From Candidatus Bathyarchaeota archaeon (GTDB lineage: Archaea; Thermoproteota; Bathyarchaeia; Bathyarchaeales; Bathycorpusculaceae): a stretch of DNA of 64,000 nucleotides. A program made the translations under genes and the position numbers. This document shows, in pieces, positions 1-8,670 of this stretch. Location of the stretch: positions 124,001 to 188,000 of the forward strand of contig JAOZHZ010000020.1 in NCBI GenBank assembly GCA_026014615.1, in the 5' to 3' direction. Position 1 is the stretch's first letter, and every line of letters starts with the position of its first letter. A model generated the notes under the pieces. It did not search any database. It was not told the DNA's origin and saw only the letters and a list, made by a program, of their open reading frames with translations.

Positions 1-773
1 AAAAAGGTCTAGAGGTTTGTCTTGAGGATACTCTGCGGGGTAAAGTCAGAACCGAAGGGCAATTTGTTCCGCTTAAAAATATGAAACCTGATTTTATGAT
101 AACTATAGGCGGAGACGGAACCGTCCTAAGAACCTGTTTAACTCTGCCTAAGCCTGAGCCTCCGATTTTTGCCGTGAACATGGGTGTGCGAGGATTCCTC
201 ACCGAAGTTGGTCCCAGTGAGGCGTGTGGTGCGGTTGACCGAATTTTGAAAGGAGAGTTCACAATTGAGAGGTGCACCAAACTTTCCGCCGTTGCCAACG
301 GAGAATCAACTCCTGACGCGTTGAACGATGTGGTGGTTTCCAGCGGGGAACCTTCAAAGATTCTTTATTTGCAGATTTTCAAGGATGATGTGCCCATTGC
401 CCAGCTTGAAGCAGACGGTGCAATAGTCTCCACACGGACAGGCTCTACGGGGTATACTCTTTCGGCGGGTGGACCTGTTTTGGACCCCGAAGTGGATGCC
501 ATTGTTTTGACGCCGATTTGTTCGCTTACGACGTTTCGGTCAATGGTTTTTCAAGCTGACGCAAAAATCAAGATTGAGCCTGTGCGTCCCAAGGAGATGC
601 TGGTTTTGGTTGATGGCGCTTACCGCCGCCTGCTGCCAGAGACGAAGTCCACGGTAACGGTTACTCGCTCGAAAAACGTGTCGTCATTTATCAGGTTCAA
701 ATCGGATTTTTACAGCCGGCTGGAAAGCAGGCTTCAATTCAAGGGTTGCGTTAAGGAACGGGATGAACAATAG
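1..773 (+). CDS. nadK: NAD kinase, 5' truncated by window edge
   Basis: Cytoplasmic enzyme that phosphorylates NAD to NADP. The reading frame is open from base 3, so the gene begins before the window; the ATG at 81 is internal. The GGDGT phosphate-binding signature of NAD kinases comes soon after it, followed by the conserved NMGVRGFLTEV stretch, the ELEADGAIVSTRTGSTGY-like region (nucleotide binding and catalytic loop) and the SAGGP motif. The visible part covers most of the two-domain NAD kinase fold; only the start of the N-terminal domain is missing. The stop is 26 bases before nob1 on the same strand, so the two may be co-transcribed. Family assignment is secure. Confidence 0.93.
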   Translation, partial: KGLEVCLEDTLRGKVRTEGQFVPLKNMKPDFMITIGGDGTVLRTCLTLPKPEPPIFAVNMGVRGFLTEVGPSEACGAVDRILKGEFTIERCTKLSAVANGESTPDALNDVVVSSGEPSKILYLQIFKDDVPIAQLEADGAIVSTRTGSTGYTLSAGGPVLDPEVDAIVLTPICSLTTFRSMVFQADAKIKIEPVRPKEMLVLVDGAYRRLLPETKSTVTVTRSKNVSSFIRFKSDFYSRLESRLQFKGCVKERDEQ

Positions 774-799
774 AAAAGAGCGGTTCAGGCAAACGCGTT

Positions 800-1306
800 A
801 TGGTTTTGGATACTTCGGCGTTTGTCGCGGGGTTTGACCCTTTTACGATACGTGAAGAGCAGATTGCGCCGCCAATGGTGGAGGAGGAAGTGAAAAGAAA
901 CGCCATGACCCTGCTAAGGTTCAGCATGGCGATTGAAAATGGACGATTGAAGATTTTTGCTCCTTCAATGCAGTTTATGGAAGCAGTTAGGGCTTGTGCG
1001 ACGTCGGTTGGGGACTCGTTTTTTCTTTCCGAGACTGACATGCAGGTTCTTGCGTTAGCCTTAGAAACCAAAGACCGAGGCGACAGCCCGCAGATTGTGA
1101 CCGACGACTACTCGATTCAGAACGTGGCAACCAAGATGGGTTTGGGGTTTGTTTCTTTGGCGACGTTTGGAATAAAACGTGTCCTCAGCTGGATTCGGTA
1201 TTGCCCCGCATGCCACAAAACCTACCCCGCCAACTTCAAAGCAACAGAATGCACAGTGTGCGGCACCACCCTCAAACGCAAACCCCAACGCACCCAAAAA
1301 CGATAA
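800..1306 (+). CDS. nob1: rRNA maturation endonuclease Nob1 (PIN domain plus zinc ribbon)
   Basis: Archaeal Nob1 cleaves the 3' end of 16S rRNA during small-subunit maturation. At 168 aa the protein has the usual archaeal size. The N-terminal PIN domain begins VLDTSAFVAG, with the first catalytic Asp at residue 4, and later shows SETDMQVLALA and TDDYSIQNVA with acidic metal ligands. The C terminus is a zinc ribbon: CPACH, about 15 residues, then CTVCG, followed by a basic tail that could bind rRNA. ATG at 800 is the only good start; no stronger upstream start is seen. It follows nadK closely on the same strand and is convergent with the DUF2070 gene, with only 5 bases between their stops. Confidence 0.9.
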   Translation: MVLDTSAFVAGFDPFTIREEQIAPPMVEEEVKRNAMTLLRFSMAIENGRLKIFAPSMQFMEAVRACATSVGDSFFLSETDMQVLALALETKDRGDSPQIVTDDYSIQNVATKMGLGFVSLATFGIKRVLSWIRYCPACHKTYPANFKATECTVCGTTLKRKPQRTQKR

Positions 1307-1311
1307 GGCAT

Positions 1312-3108
1312 CTACAAAAGGAAAAGCAGAAGAAGCAAAAACAAGCCTTCCAGTCCAAAAATCGGCAAGGTAGTTTGTTTGGCTTTTTGGATGGCCTTGT
1401 CCACGAGCCCAGTCATGATTTCCAAGCAGCCGCCGCCGATGACACGAACTTTTGGCACTATGATGCGTTGGTAGCCTGCTTTGTAGCTTTCAAGGTTGTT
1501 TGCTGCTTGTGAAGCCACGTTCACGATGTGATTGATTAGGGTCTGGTGGTCCATGGCTTCTCCGACGGGGTGGTAGCCGCGTCGCCCAATCACGACTGCG
1601 CTGACTGAGTGGGTGTCGGTTGTGAAGACTTCGCTTGCCTCAAACCCAGCCGACGCCAAAGCGGCAAGGATTTCTTCACGCAGCCCCGTTATCATGTTGT
1701 TGCCGTCTATAACCACGTAAGCAGTTTTCTGTTCATCAACTTTGACTACTATTGCGGTGATTCCGCCTGCGCCCATGCCGTCCTTCAACGTGAACTCGGA
1801 GGGGTAAACGGTGGCAGAGCCCACTTCAAAGGGATAGATGTGTTGGGAGACGGCTTTTTTGAGGCATTTCGCCGCTGCATCTTTTAGGGTTTCTATGGAA
1901 GCGTCGATTTCGTTGCTTTCCGTTAAGCTGTTATGAGCGTTAATCACCAACGCCTCCAACCCCAGTTTGGTTGCTTCTGCGCGCACAAGCCTGTCGAGTT
2001 CTTGGGGAAGGTCTTCAGTTGTTTTGGGGGCAAGGGTGAAGTTGAGGAAGGCGGTTTTGCCGAAAACTTGGCAAGAAGTGGTTACGCCGTTTTCTGAAAC
2101 TGTAACGAGCGGGGTTGCCTTGTCAGATTGGGCTTTGTAAGTGGCTTCTTGAATGACGTGGCGGATGATTTTGTGGTTTTGCGCTTGGGAGGCAGCGTCT
2201 AATTCGTGTCCAAGAATCCCCAAAGGAACGCAGACGTCGCAGGGGATGGCTTTTTCGTATTCCCGTTTAAGCAACGAGGGCAAAATGCTGCTACCGATGT
2301 TATTAAATGGTCCTGGGTGGACGAGGGGGACGATTAGGGCTGCTTTGGGTTTTGACGCGTCAAATTTTAGCAGTGAAACTTCGACGTCTGCGTCTTCGCC
2401 TGTCCTTTCAAGGTAGCGTTCCAGTGGCGCGTTAAGTGAGGCGACCCAGTTAAGCATGAACGCCTGAAACAGCGACATGGAGGGTTCGCCGTAGTCTTTT
2501 TTGCCAATCTGGTCGATTAGGTGGATGAATATGTATGCGGAAACGCAGGCGATTATAGGCATAATTACGACGTAAGGCAGAAGGGCAACTAAGTCGACGT
2601 TAACTTTTGTCCAAAAAACAGCAAATGCCACCAAGCAGGCGAAGGGCTGAAGCAGGATAGCGACTAAACGTTTTCCCCAGCCTGTCGATAACACCGCCAG
2701 AAACACAACTGCGCGCAGTGTCAGCAGAGCCGCGAATCCTAACAGGCACAGCTTAATCCACCACGTTAAGCCGAATGCGGCGCCTACAAAGAGTAAAACT
2801 ATCCAGAAGCCCCAGCTGAAAAGGGAAACCGCGAAAACTCGTCTAAGCACGAAGATGGGGTCTTTGAGAACAACTTTTGTTAAGAAAACGTCTACGGCAA
2901 GGTTTACAACAAAAAGTGCTGTGCCTAAGAGAAGCCCGTTGGATAATCCGTCTGCGGAGGGGAAGAAAATTGTGGAAGATATGCCTGCGATGATGCATAA
3001 AGCGGCGAGGGCAACTAAGGTTTTGTTGAAGGAGGGCAGGGAGAATAGTGAGCGGTAGTGTCTTTGGGCTTTGTTCATCGACTGGTTAAGGGAACCCTCA
3101 GCTGCCAA
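1312..3108 (-). CDS. DUF2070 archaeal membrane protein
   Basis: A 598-residue protein of the archaeal DUF2070 family, whose function is not known. About six or seven hydrophobic segments fill the first 215 residues. A long soluble domain follows with the conserved HPGPF motif near residue 258, NAHNS and TDTHSV motifs that resemble a metal-dependent hydrolase site, and a last hydrophobic segment (LFLLLLLFLL) at the C terminus. The start codon is TTG at 3108, supported by a strong TGAGGTGAT ribosome site five bases upstream; the next candidate is ATG at 3078. Family recognition rests on the membrane-plus-HPGPF layout. The enzymatic role is inference. Confidence 0.8.
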   Translation of the reverse strand: MAAEGSLNQSMNKAQRHYRSLFSLPSFNKTLVALAALCIIAGISSTIFFPSADGLSNGLLLGTALFVVNLAVDVFLTKVVLKDPIFVLRRVFAVSLFSWGFWIVLLFVGAAFGLTWWIKLCLLGFAALLTLRAVVFLAVLSTGWGKRLVAILLQPFACLVAFAVFWTKVNVDLVALLPYVVIMPIIACVSAYIFIHLIDQIGKKDYGEPSMSLFQAFMLNWVASLNAPLERYLERTGEDADVEVSLLKFDASKPKAALIVPLVHPGPFNNIGSSILPSLLKREYEKAIPCDVCVPLGILGHELDAASQAQNHKIIRHVIQEATYKAQSDKATPLVTVSENGVTTSCQVFGKTAFLNFTLAPKTTEDLPQELDRLVRAEATKLGLEALVINAHNSLTESNEIDASIETLKDAAAKCLKKAVSQHIYPFEVGSATVYPSEFTLKDGMGAGGITAIVVKVDEQKTAYVVIDGNNMITGLREEILAALASAGFEASEVFTTDTHSVSAVVIGRRGYHPVGEAMDHQTLINHIVNVASQAANNLESYKAGYQRIIVPKVRVIGGGCLEIMTGLVDKAIQKAKQTTLPIFGLEGLFLLLLLFLL

Positions 3109-3364
3109 TTTATCACCTCAATGGTTTGACTATGAGGTGTGCTATGCCTATTAAATTCTAGCGAAGTTGAAAGATTTTTGTTGTGTCATGAAAAGCAGTT
3201 TCCAGACAACTTCAAGGGCTGGTATAGGCGGCTTTTACACGAATCCCGCAAGAAAAAACCAGAACGCACCCATTTAATTGCAGGTTTTTCATGCATGTGC
3301 CGCTTTTTTGCTGGGGCAATTGTTTTATCCATAAGGTCCATATAGTAGTCAGTTTGCGAATGCC

Positions 3365-3670
3365 ATGCCAGAGCAAGACTTGCCCCTATCCATATTTCAC
3401 ATGCTAGAAAGAAACGTGGGCAAAAAAATCAGAGTAATCTTGGATCCCTCCTACGGGTTTGAAGGCGTCCTAATGGCGGTCACCAGCGAGCCCTCTGGGA
3501 TTTGGCTCTCCGACGCTGAGGCAATTGTTTTGCGGTCAACGATGGCGCAGCCGATTCCGCAGGTAGCAAGCAGAGAAGAAAGAAGCGAAATTATGCTTAA
3601 CCTACATTCAATTCAACGAATAGAAGTTCTCCACTCGCCGCCATCCAGCGGCAGAAGCAGAAGAGAGTAA
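3365..3670 (+). CDS. Sm-like (LSm) RNA-binding protein
   Basis: A 101-residue protein. The segment NVGKKIRVILDPSYGFEGVL followed by IWLSDAEAIVL matches the Sm1 pattern (G-K-x-V/I-x-V-x-L, then G-x-L, then a hydrophobic-acidic strand). The second half is less typical and lacks the clear RG dipeptide of canonical Sm2, so this is a divergent Sm-fold protein. Archaeal Sm proteins form rings that bind U-rich RNA. It stands between two genes on the opposite strand and seems to be transcribed alone. The Sm fold is likely; its RNA partner is unknown. Confidence 0.6.
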   Translation: MPEQDLPLSIFHMLERNVGKKIRVILDPSYGFEGVLMAVTSEPSGIWLSDAEAIVLRSTMAQPIPQVASREERSEIMLNLHSIQRIEVLHSPPSSGRSRRE

Positions 3671-3673
3671 AAT

Positions 3674-3835
3674 TTAGAAGATTTTTCCGAGTATAGAAAC
3701 CACAATCAAGCCAACAGACAGAGCCATCAGAAGTTCAGGTCTGACTTTGATGCCTTCAGTTTCTTCCTCAAAGAACCTCAGCAGCCCTGCGCTACCAGCA
3801 GGCATTGGTCCTTGGTCTTTTCGTTTTCGACTCAT
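3674..3835 (-). CDS. secG: Preprotein translocase subunit Sec61-beta/SecG
   Basis: A short gene of 53 codons read from the minus strand. The protein starts MSRKRKDQGPMPAGSAGLLR, then has FFEEETEGIKVRPELLMA and a single hydrophobic C-terminal segment SVGLIVVSILGKIF. This is the standard archaeal Sec61-beta layout: a soluble basic and glycine-rich N terminus, the E-x-x-G-x-K-V-x-P signature, and one membrane helix. It joins SecY and SecE in the translocon. Its 3' end abuts the stop of the Sm-like gene, with which it is convergent. A TTAAATA box lies about 40 bases upstream on the minus strand. Confidence 0.88.
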   Translation of the reverse strand: MSRKRKDQGPMPAGSAGLLRFFEEETEGIKVRPELLMALSVGLIVVSILGKIF

Positions 3836-3979
3836 GTGAAGCTTCCTCTTTGAAGAAGAGCAATACGCAATTCACTATTTAATGTTGCGCATTCAAGCGG
3901 GCAAATCAACCTGAAGTGCCCTACAGCGAGTTAACGCAGGAATCCCTGTTTGTGTTACGTTCAACATGCTTTTGGAGCG

Positions 3980-4056
3980 TTTTTTCACCAATAGGGTTAG
4001 ACCCCCTATCGTTTCTGCATAGATATGCTATTTGCATCCAAATAGACGCCAAATAG
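3980..4056 (-). repeat. Dispersed intergenic element, copy A
   Basis: One of three copies in the window (others at 36977-37052 and 58971-59036). Read on the minus strand it starts CTATTTGGCGTCTATTTGG, continues ATGC, a variable centre, then TATGCAGAAACGATAGGGGG and a CTATTGG.GAAAAA tail. Copies A and B share 23 identical bases at the left and 21 at the right of the variable centre. In copy A the centre can fold as GCATA-TC-TATGC. It lies between secG and rfcS, 116 bases from the rfcS start. Confidence 0.75.
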
Positions 4057-4171
4057 GTTGGTTAGACACCCTCGAGTTGCGTTTTTGTTTTTCAGGATTT
4101 GCTGTGTTTCTATTGGAAAAGTAAATTAGGAAAGTACGCCACGTTTACCTTGCTTTATTTGAGGGTTATTC

Positions 4172-5170
4172 ATGGCAGCTAACGAAGAAACGTTGATGTG
4201 GGTCGAGAAGTACCGACCAAAAAAACTGGACGAAGTCGTAGACTTAAAGGACATCGTGGAAAGCCTGAAGGCGTTCATGAGGAACCCCAAAACGATGCCG
4301 CACCTGCTCTTCGCAGGCATCCCCGGCACAGGAAAAACCACGATGGCACTCTGCATCACACGCGAATTGTTTGGTCCAAACTGGAAGACCTTTACGTTGG
4401 AGTTGAACGCCTCCGACGAAAGAGGAATCGACACCGTACGTGAAAGAGTCAAAGACTTTAGCCGCTACAGTCGAGCCGCATTCGGAAATGTACCTTTCGC
4501 GTTGATTATACTGGACGAAAGCGACCAAATGACGGGACCCGCTCAGACTGCTCTTAGACGAATCATGGAAACCAGCTCTCGCACCTCAAGATTCATACTC
4601 ATCTGCAACTATTCGGGGAAAATAATTGAGCCTATCCAGAGCCGATGTGCCGTGTTCCGCTTCTCAAAGCTTGACCCTAAAGCCATGGTTGAACACTTAG
4701 GGTACATAGCTAAACAGGAGAACGTTACGTTATCGCCTGAAGCCGCGCAGAAAATTGTAGACTACGCTGAGGGCGACTTGAGGCACGCCATTAATGCATT
4801 GCAGACGGCGGCGGTTTACAACGACGGCGTCATAGACGAAACGACTGTGCGGAACGTGGTTGGCGATGTCAGCAGCGTCAAGGTTCAGGTTATGATTAAC
4901 AAGGCGTTAAGCGGCAACTTTATCGAAGCCAGAAAAAAAATGTACGAGCTCATGGGTGAATACGGGTTCTCAGGTCCAGAAATCGTGCGTCAGATGCAGC
5001 GGGAACTGTTCAAAATGTCATTTGTTACGCCTGAACAGAAAGCCGAACTGTCAAACATCATCGGCGAATACGACTACAGGCTTACTCAAGGCGCCAACAG
5101 CGACATCCAGTTGAGTGCGTTGCTTGCTCAATTCGGTAAAGTTGGCAGTGTACAAGGGGAAAACATGTGA
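4172..5170 (+). CDS. rfcS: Replication factor C small subunit
   Basis: AAA+ subunit of the clamp loader that opens the PCNA ring at primer ends. The 332 residues show WVEKYRPKKLDEVV (RFC box II), Walker A GIPGTGKTT near residues 48-56, ELNASDERGID, Walker B with LDESD near 113 (the family usually has DEAD), the arginine-finger QSRC near 154, and the GDLRHAINALQ sensor 2 region. The C-terminal collar domain is complete. No intein is seen. The stop overlaps the GTG start of rfcL by four bases (GTGA), so the two subunits are translated as a coupled operon. Confidence 0.97.
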   Translation: MAANEETLMWVEKYRPKKLDEVVDLKDIVESLKAFMRNPKTMPHLLFAGIPGTGKTTMALCITRELFGPNWKTFTLELNASDERGIDTVRERVKDFSRYSRAAFGNVPFALIILDESDQMTGPAQTALRRIMETSSRTSRFILICNYSGKIIEPIQSRCAVFRFSKLDPKAMVEHLGYIAKQENVTLSPEAAQKIVDYAEGDLRHAINALQTAAVYNDGVIDETTVRNVVGDVSSVKVQVMINKALSGNFIEARKKMYELMGEYGFSGPEIVRQMQRELFKMSFVTPEQKAELSNIIGEYDYRLTQGANSDIQLSALLAQFGKVGSVQGENM

Positions 5171-6396
5171 GAGAAAACCTGCTCTGGGTTGAAAAATACC
5201 GTCCAACAAGAGTAGCCGACGTCGTAGGCAACGAAGAAGCAAAAGCGGCCTTCGTCGAGTGGCTTCAGAGTAAACGGCGGACGAAAAAGGCGGTGCTGCT
5301 TTATGGACCCCCTGGAGTAGGCAAAACCACGCTGGTTAATGCAGCGGCGAATGAATTCAACTTTATTGTTATTGAGATGAACGCCAGCGACACCCGCACG
5401 GAGAAAGCTGTCAAAGCCGTGGCTGGACCCGCAACCTCCTTTGTTGCGTTGGACACTTTTTCTCGAGAAAGCAAAGGAAACATGCTGTTCATGGACGAAG
5501 TCGACGGCATTGCAGGTAACCAAGACCGCGGCGGAGTAAGCGCCATCATAAAAATAGTGGATAAATCCCGCGTACCCGTCATTATGGCTGCTAATGACCC
5601 TGACTTGCAGAAACTCAGACCACTCAAGAAAGTGTGTAAGCTGGTCAGGTTCCAGCAGGTGCGCATCCCACTGATAATTGCCACCTTACGCAAGATATGC
5701 CAAAAAGAGCATGTTGAGGCAGAGTTTGAAGCTCTCGAGAAAATCGCTCAGAACAGCAGCGGTGACGTGCGGTCAGCCATAAATGACTTGCAAAGTCTTG
5801 CCGAAAGAAGCAAAACGTTAACCCTGCAAGACACCGTGGTCTTAGGCTTTAGGAACAAGGACGTGGGCATGGATGAACTGCTGAGGGATTATTTTTCGGT
5901 GAAGTCTCTGCAGGAAGCTTCGGAGTTGCTTTTCCGATCCAATATAGACTACGACAACTTCCTCATGGCTGTAGGCGACAATTTGCCTCTTCGCTACTCT
6001 GATCCTGTGCAGTTGGCGGAGGCTTACGAATATGTTTCTCAGGCGGACGTGTTCAGGGGCAGAATCGGCATCGAAAACTGGCACCTACTTAGATACTTCT
6101 TCAACAGTTTGGCACAAGCCGCAGCCGTTTCACCCACGACATACAAGCCTTTCACGCTAATTTCGCCACCCATAAGAGTCATCACGCTTTTCTGGACCAA
6201 AGGCAAACGGACAACCCTCGCAAACATCTGTGCTAAAATAGGACAGAAATGTCATGTGTCCCGCCAAACAGCCAAAGAAGACATTGTACCTTTTCTGAAG
6301 ACTATGCTTACAAAACCGAGAGCTACTGAGTTGGCTTCGTGGCTTGAGCTTGCTCCTGAAGAGGTTGAGTTTCTCAATAAGATGAGCAAGTTTTAG
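5167..6396 (+). CDS. rfcL: Replication factor C large subunit
   Basis: Large AAA+ subunit of the archaeal clamp loader, one per four small subunits. Start is GTG at 5167 inside the end of rfcS. Visible motifs are WVEKYRPTRVADVVG, Walker A GPPGVGKTT near residues 46-54, EMNASDTR, Walker B FMDEVDG near 108, and GDVRSAINDLQSLA. At 409 residues it is at the short end of the family. The C terminus ends EFLNKMSKF and has no long lysine-rich tail or obvious PCNA-interacting (PIP) box, which many RfcL proteins carry. Function is secure from motifs and the overlapping partner gene. Confidence 0.95.
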   Translation: MRENLLWVEKYRPTRVADVVGNEEAKAAFVEWLQSKRRTKKAVLLYGPPGVGKTTLVNAAANEFNFIVIEMNASDTRTEKAVKAVAGPATSFVALDTFSRESKGNMLFMDEVDGIAGNQDRGGVSAIIKIVDKSRVPVIMAANDPDLQKLRPLKKVCKLVRFQQVRIPLIIATLRKICQKEHVEAEFEALEKIAQNSSGDVRSAINDLQSLAERSKTLTLQDTVVLGFRNKDVGMDELLRDYFSVKSLQEASELLFRSNIDYDNFLMAVGDNLPLRYSDPVQLAEAYEYVSQADVFRGRIGIENWHLLRYFFNSLAQAAAVSPTTYKPFTLISPPIRVITLFWTKGKRTTLANICAKIGQKCHVSRQTAKEDIVPFLKTMLTKPRATELASWLELAPEEVEFLNKMSKF

Positions 6397-6408
6397 GAGT
6401 TGAATGAA

Positions 6409-6732
6409 ATGGTAGTTTTGAATAAGAAGGCTTTCAAGCTCCCCCGCACTGAAAAAGACAAATTTGTTCTTTTGTTGAGGCTTGGTTTGGAGTATGACCG
6501 TGCGAGTGGCACTTTCTGCATTAAGAACTACAACAACATCGAAAAGCTCATGGACACCATAGCGGAAATTCTTAAAGACAAAAACGTTGGTTTTGCACAG
6601 AGCTGTCTAATCTGCGGTAAGGATTTTCCGTGCATCGAATGTAAGTACTACGAGATGTGTGACACCAGGAACCTGCCTTTCAAATGTGTGTGCGGTCGCT
6701 GTCTTGAAGAAGGACGAGTGCTTCCAGAATAA
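6409..6732 (+). CDS. Small cysteine-rich protein downstream of rfcL
   Basis: I do not recognise a named family. The likely start is ATG at 6409, nine bases after a GGAG ribosome site; a TTG at 6400 would add three residues. The 107-residue protein has a basic N terminus and a central segment predicted helical. The C-terminal third has eight cysteines (CLICG, CIEC, CDTR, CVCGRC), probably binding one or two zinc ions. Only 12 bases separate it from rfcL, so it is likely in the rfc transcript, which makes a nucleic-acid-related role plausible but unproven. Confidence 0.65.
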   Translation: MVVLNKKAFKLPRTEKDKFVLLLRLGLEYDRASGTFCIKNYNNIEKLMDTIAEILKDKNVGFAQSCLICGKDFPCIECKYYEMCDTRNLPFKCVCGRCLEEGRVLPE

Positions 6733-6872
6733 GCCGCAGACTGCACTGTCGACAAATATTCAACATATCCATGGGCTTTTAAAATGGTTATTTTTAACAT
6801 ATAAATGTGGCTAGACATGTGTTTCATTTACCAATCTGGCGCGTCATTTTCATGCACCCATTCTATTGTAAC

Positions 6873-6882
6873 TACTATTATA
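6873..6882 (+). promoter_or_regulatory. Possible TATA box for the glutamate synthase gene
   Basis: TATTATATAG lies 74 bases before the ATG at 6956 in an AT-rich spacer of 223 bases (6733-6955). A second AT-rich box (ACATATAAAT) is near 6798. Which one is used cannot be decided from the sequence. Confidence 0.35.
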
Positions 6883-6955
6883 TAGTTGAACATTCGTACA
6901 GAATTCCTGTTTAGAACAACCTGAAAATGAGCAAATGTATAACTAAGGGATAAAA

Positions 6956-8563
6956 ATGAGTGAACGTGTACATAAAAACAGTGCCTACTTGAATGGTAAA
7001 TCAACCGTTGGAACCAACACCCGCGTCAAAGACACCAGCACAGTAAGCGGAATGTGCCCCATCTGCATCCGCGACTGCCCTGTCATGTGCGAAATCAGCT
7101 TATCCGCCTTCCGAGGACGTGAAGCCCTTTACCCTGAACCCGCCCAGTTCGGCTCAAGCACCGCTGGCGCCCTCAAGAATTTCGGTTTAGACTGGAGCCA
7201 ACTCAGCATTCAAGCAAGCTTATTCGAAGCCCAAGGCATCAAAGAAAGCAGTGAAGAAGCCATATTCCCAAACGCAAACGTCGAAACCAACGTCGGAGGC
7301 ATGCCCCTTAAACTCCCCATAATGACAGGCGCCTTCGGCTCAACGGAAGTAGCCCGCGTAAACTGGGAAGGCTTAGCAACAGGCGCAGCACTCTCAGGCG
7401 TGGCCATAATCATCGGCGAAAACGTCGTCGGCATGGACGTAGAATCCAAACTGGTAAGCGGCAAAGTTATGTCGTCACCCGAACTGAAACGCAGAGTGGA
7501 CCTGTACCGCAAATTCTGGGACGGAAAATACGGCGACGTCATCGTGCAAACAAACGTAGAAGACCAGAAACTCGGCATCGATGTCTACGCGCTTTCTCAG
7601 CTTGAAGTAAACATAATCGAACGTAAATGGGGACAAGGCGCCAAAGCCATAGGCGGCGAAGTACGCCTCAAAGACCTGCAGAAAGCGATTTTGCTCAAGA
7701 AACGCGGCTACATTGTCATCCCTGACCCTGAAGACCCCGTTGTCCAGGAAGCCTTCAAGAACGGCGTGTTCAACACCTTTGAACGTCACAGCAGAGTCGG
7801 CATACCCAAAGAACAAAACTTTGTTGAAGACATCGAGTGGCTGCGCAAGCAAGGCGCAAAAAAAGTTTTCCTCAAAACGGGCGCTTACCGTCCCTCAGCA
7901 GTAGCGTACACCATGAAGTTTGCTTCTGAAGCCAAAATCGACGCTTTAAGCTTTGACGGCGCAGGCGGCGGCACAGGCATGAGCCCTGTTCCCATGATGG
8001 ATGAAATGAGCATACCCACCGTGTACCTACAAGCCATCGTCTTAAGATGCGCTGAAATTCTCAAGAAGAAAGGCAAGCACGTTCCTGACTTGGTGATGGC
8101 AGGCGGCTTTATCGAAGAAACCAGCATCTTCAAAACCATGGCACTAAGCAACCTTGGAGAAGGCCCACTCGTCAAAGCAGTGTTGATGGGACGTTCACCC
8201 ATTACGGCAGCCATGAAATCCAGCTACTTCAAACAACTAGCCGCAGAAGGCAAGCTACCCAAACAGTTCGCATACCGCTTCGGCACTACACCAGACAAAT
8301 TCTTCATCGCCACCCCCGAACTAAAAGCCAAATACGGCGCACGCTTCAGCGACATACCCTTAGAAGCCATAGGCGTCTACACTTACCTAACTGACCGCGT
8401 CGGCGTAGGCTTAAAGCAGCTGATGGCGGGCAACCGCAAGTGGAAACTTGACTTGCTGGGCAGAGGAGACCTCATGAGCCTTTCAGAACTGGCAACAAAG
8501 GTCACGGGCATCCCGCTAGCAAGCGAAGTTGAAAAAGAAGCTGTCGAGCAAATCCTCGAATAA
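6956..8563 (+). CDS. gltB: FMN-binding glutamate synthase domain protein (archaeal GltB-like)
   Basis: A 535-residue protein matching the central FMN-binding TIM-barrel domain of glutamate synthase, which makes glutamate from 2-oxoglutarate and ammonia donated by glutamine. The N terminus has CPICIRDCPVMCE (residues 34-46), a ferredoxin-like cysteine cluster. The barrel shows FGSTEVARVNWEGLATGAALSG, the phosphate/FMN loop DGAGGGTGMSP, and PDLVMAGGFIEE. The amidotransferase and GXGXG domains of bacterial GltB are absent, as usual in archaea where they are separate genes; those partners are not in this window. A T-rich tract directly after the stop probably ends transcription. Confidence 0.85.
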   Translation: MSERVHKNSAYLNGKSTVGTNTRVKDTSTVSGMCPICIRDCPVMCEISLSAFRGREALYPEPAQFGSSTAGALKNFGLDWSQLSIQASLFEAQGIKESSEEAIFPNANVETNVGGMPLKLPIMTGAFGSTEVARVNWEGLATGAALSGVAIIIGENVVGMDVESKLVSGKVMSSPELKRRVDLYRKFWDGKYGDVIVQTNVEDQKLGIDVYALSQLEVNIIERKWGQGAKAIGGEVRLKDLQKAILLKKRGYIVIPDPEDPVVQEAFKNGVFNTFERHSRVGIPKEQNFVEDIEWLRKQGAKKVFLKTGAYRPSAVAYTMKFASEAKIDALSFDGAGGGTGMSPVPMMDEMSIPTVYLQAIVLRCAEILKKKGKHVPDLVMAGGFIEETSIFKTMALSNLGEGPLVKAVLMGRSPITAAMKSSYFKQLAAEGKLPKQFAYRFGTTPDKFFIATPELKAKYGARFSDIPLEAIGVYTYLTDRVGVGLKQLMAGNRKWKLDLLGRGDLMSLSELATKVTGIPLASEVEKEAVEQILE

Positions 8564-8567
8564 GCAA

Positions 8568-8590
8568 AACCTCTTCTTTTCCTTTTTTGT
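8568..8590 (+). terminator. T-rich terminator after the glutamate synthase gene
   Basis: The run CCTCTTCTTTTCCTTTTTTG follows the stop at 8563 within ten bases. Archaeal RNA polymerase commonly stops at such T-rich tracts. Confidence 0.45.
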
Positions 8591-8670
8591 TAAGCTTCAG
8601 TTTGGTGTTTTAGATAGATTAAATAAAAACGCTCCAGTTATGTTTTCATAAGGTTTTGGAGTACATTTTT

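Noticed and set aside
1061-1512. Open frames on both strands overlapping nob1 and the end of the DUF2070 gene
   Set aside because: They are shadows of two well-supported genes and show no protein-like pattern.
3139-3345. Plus-strand open frame between DUF2070 and the Sm-like gene
   Set aside because: The cysteine- and phenylalanine-rich sequence is not protein-like, and the region is needed as promoter for both flanking genes.
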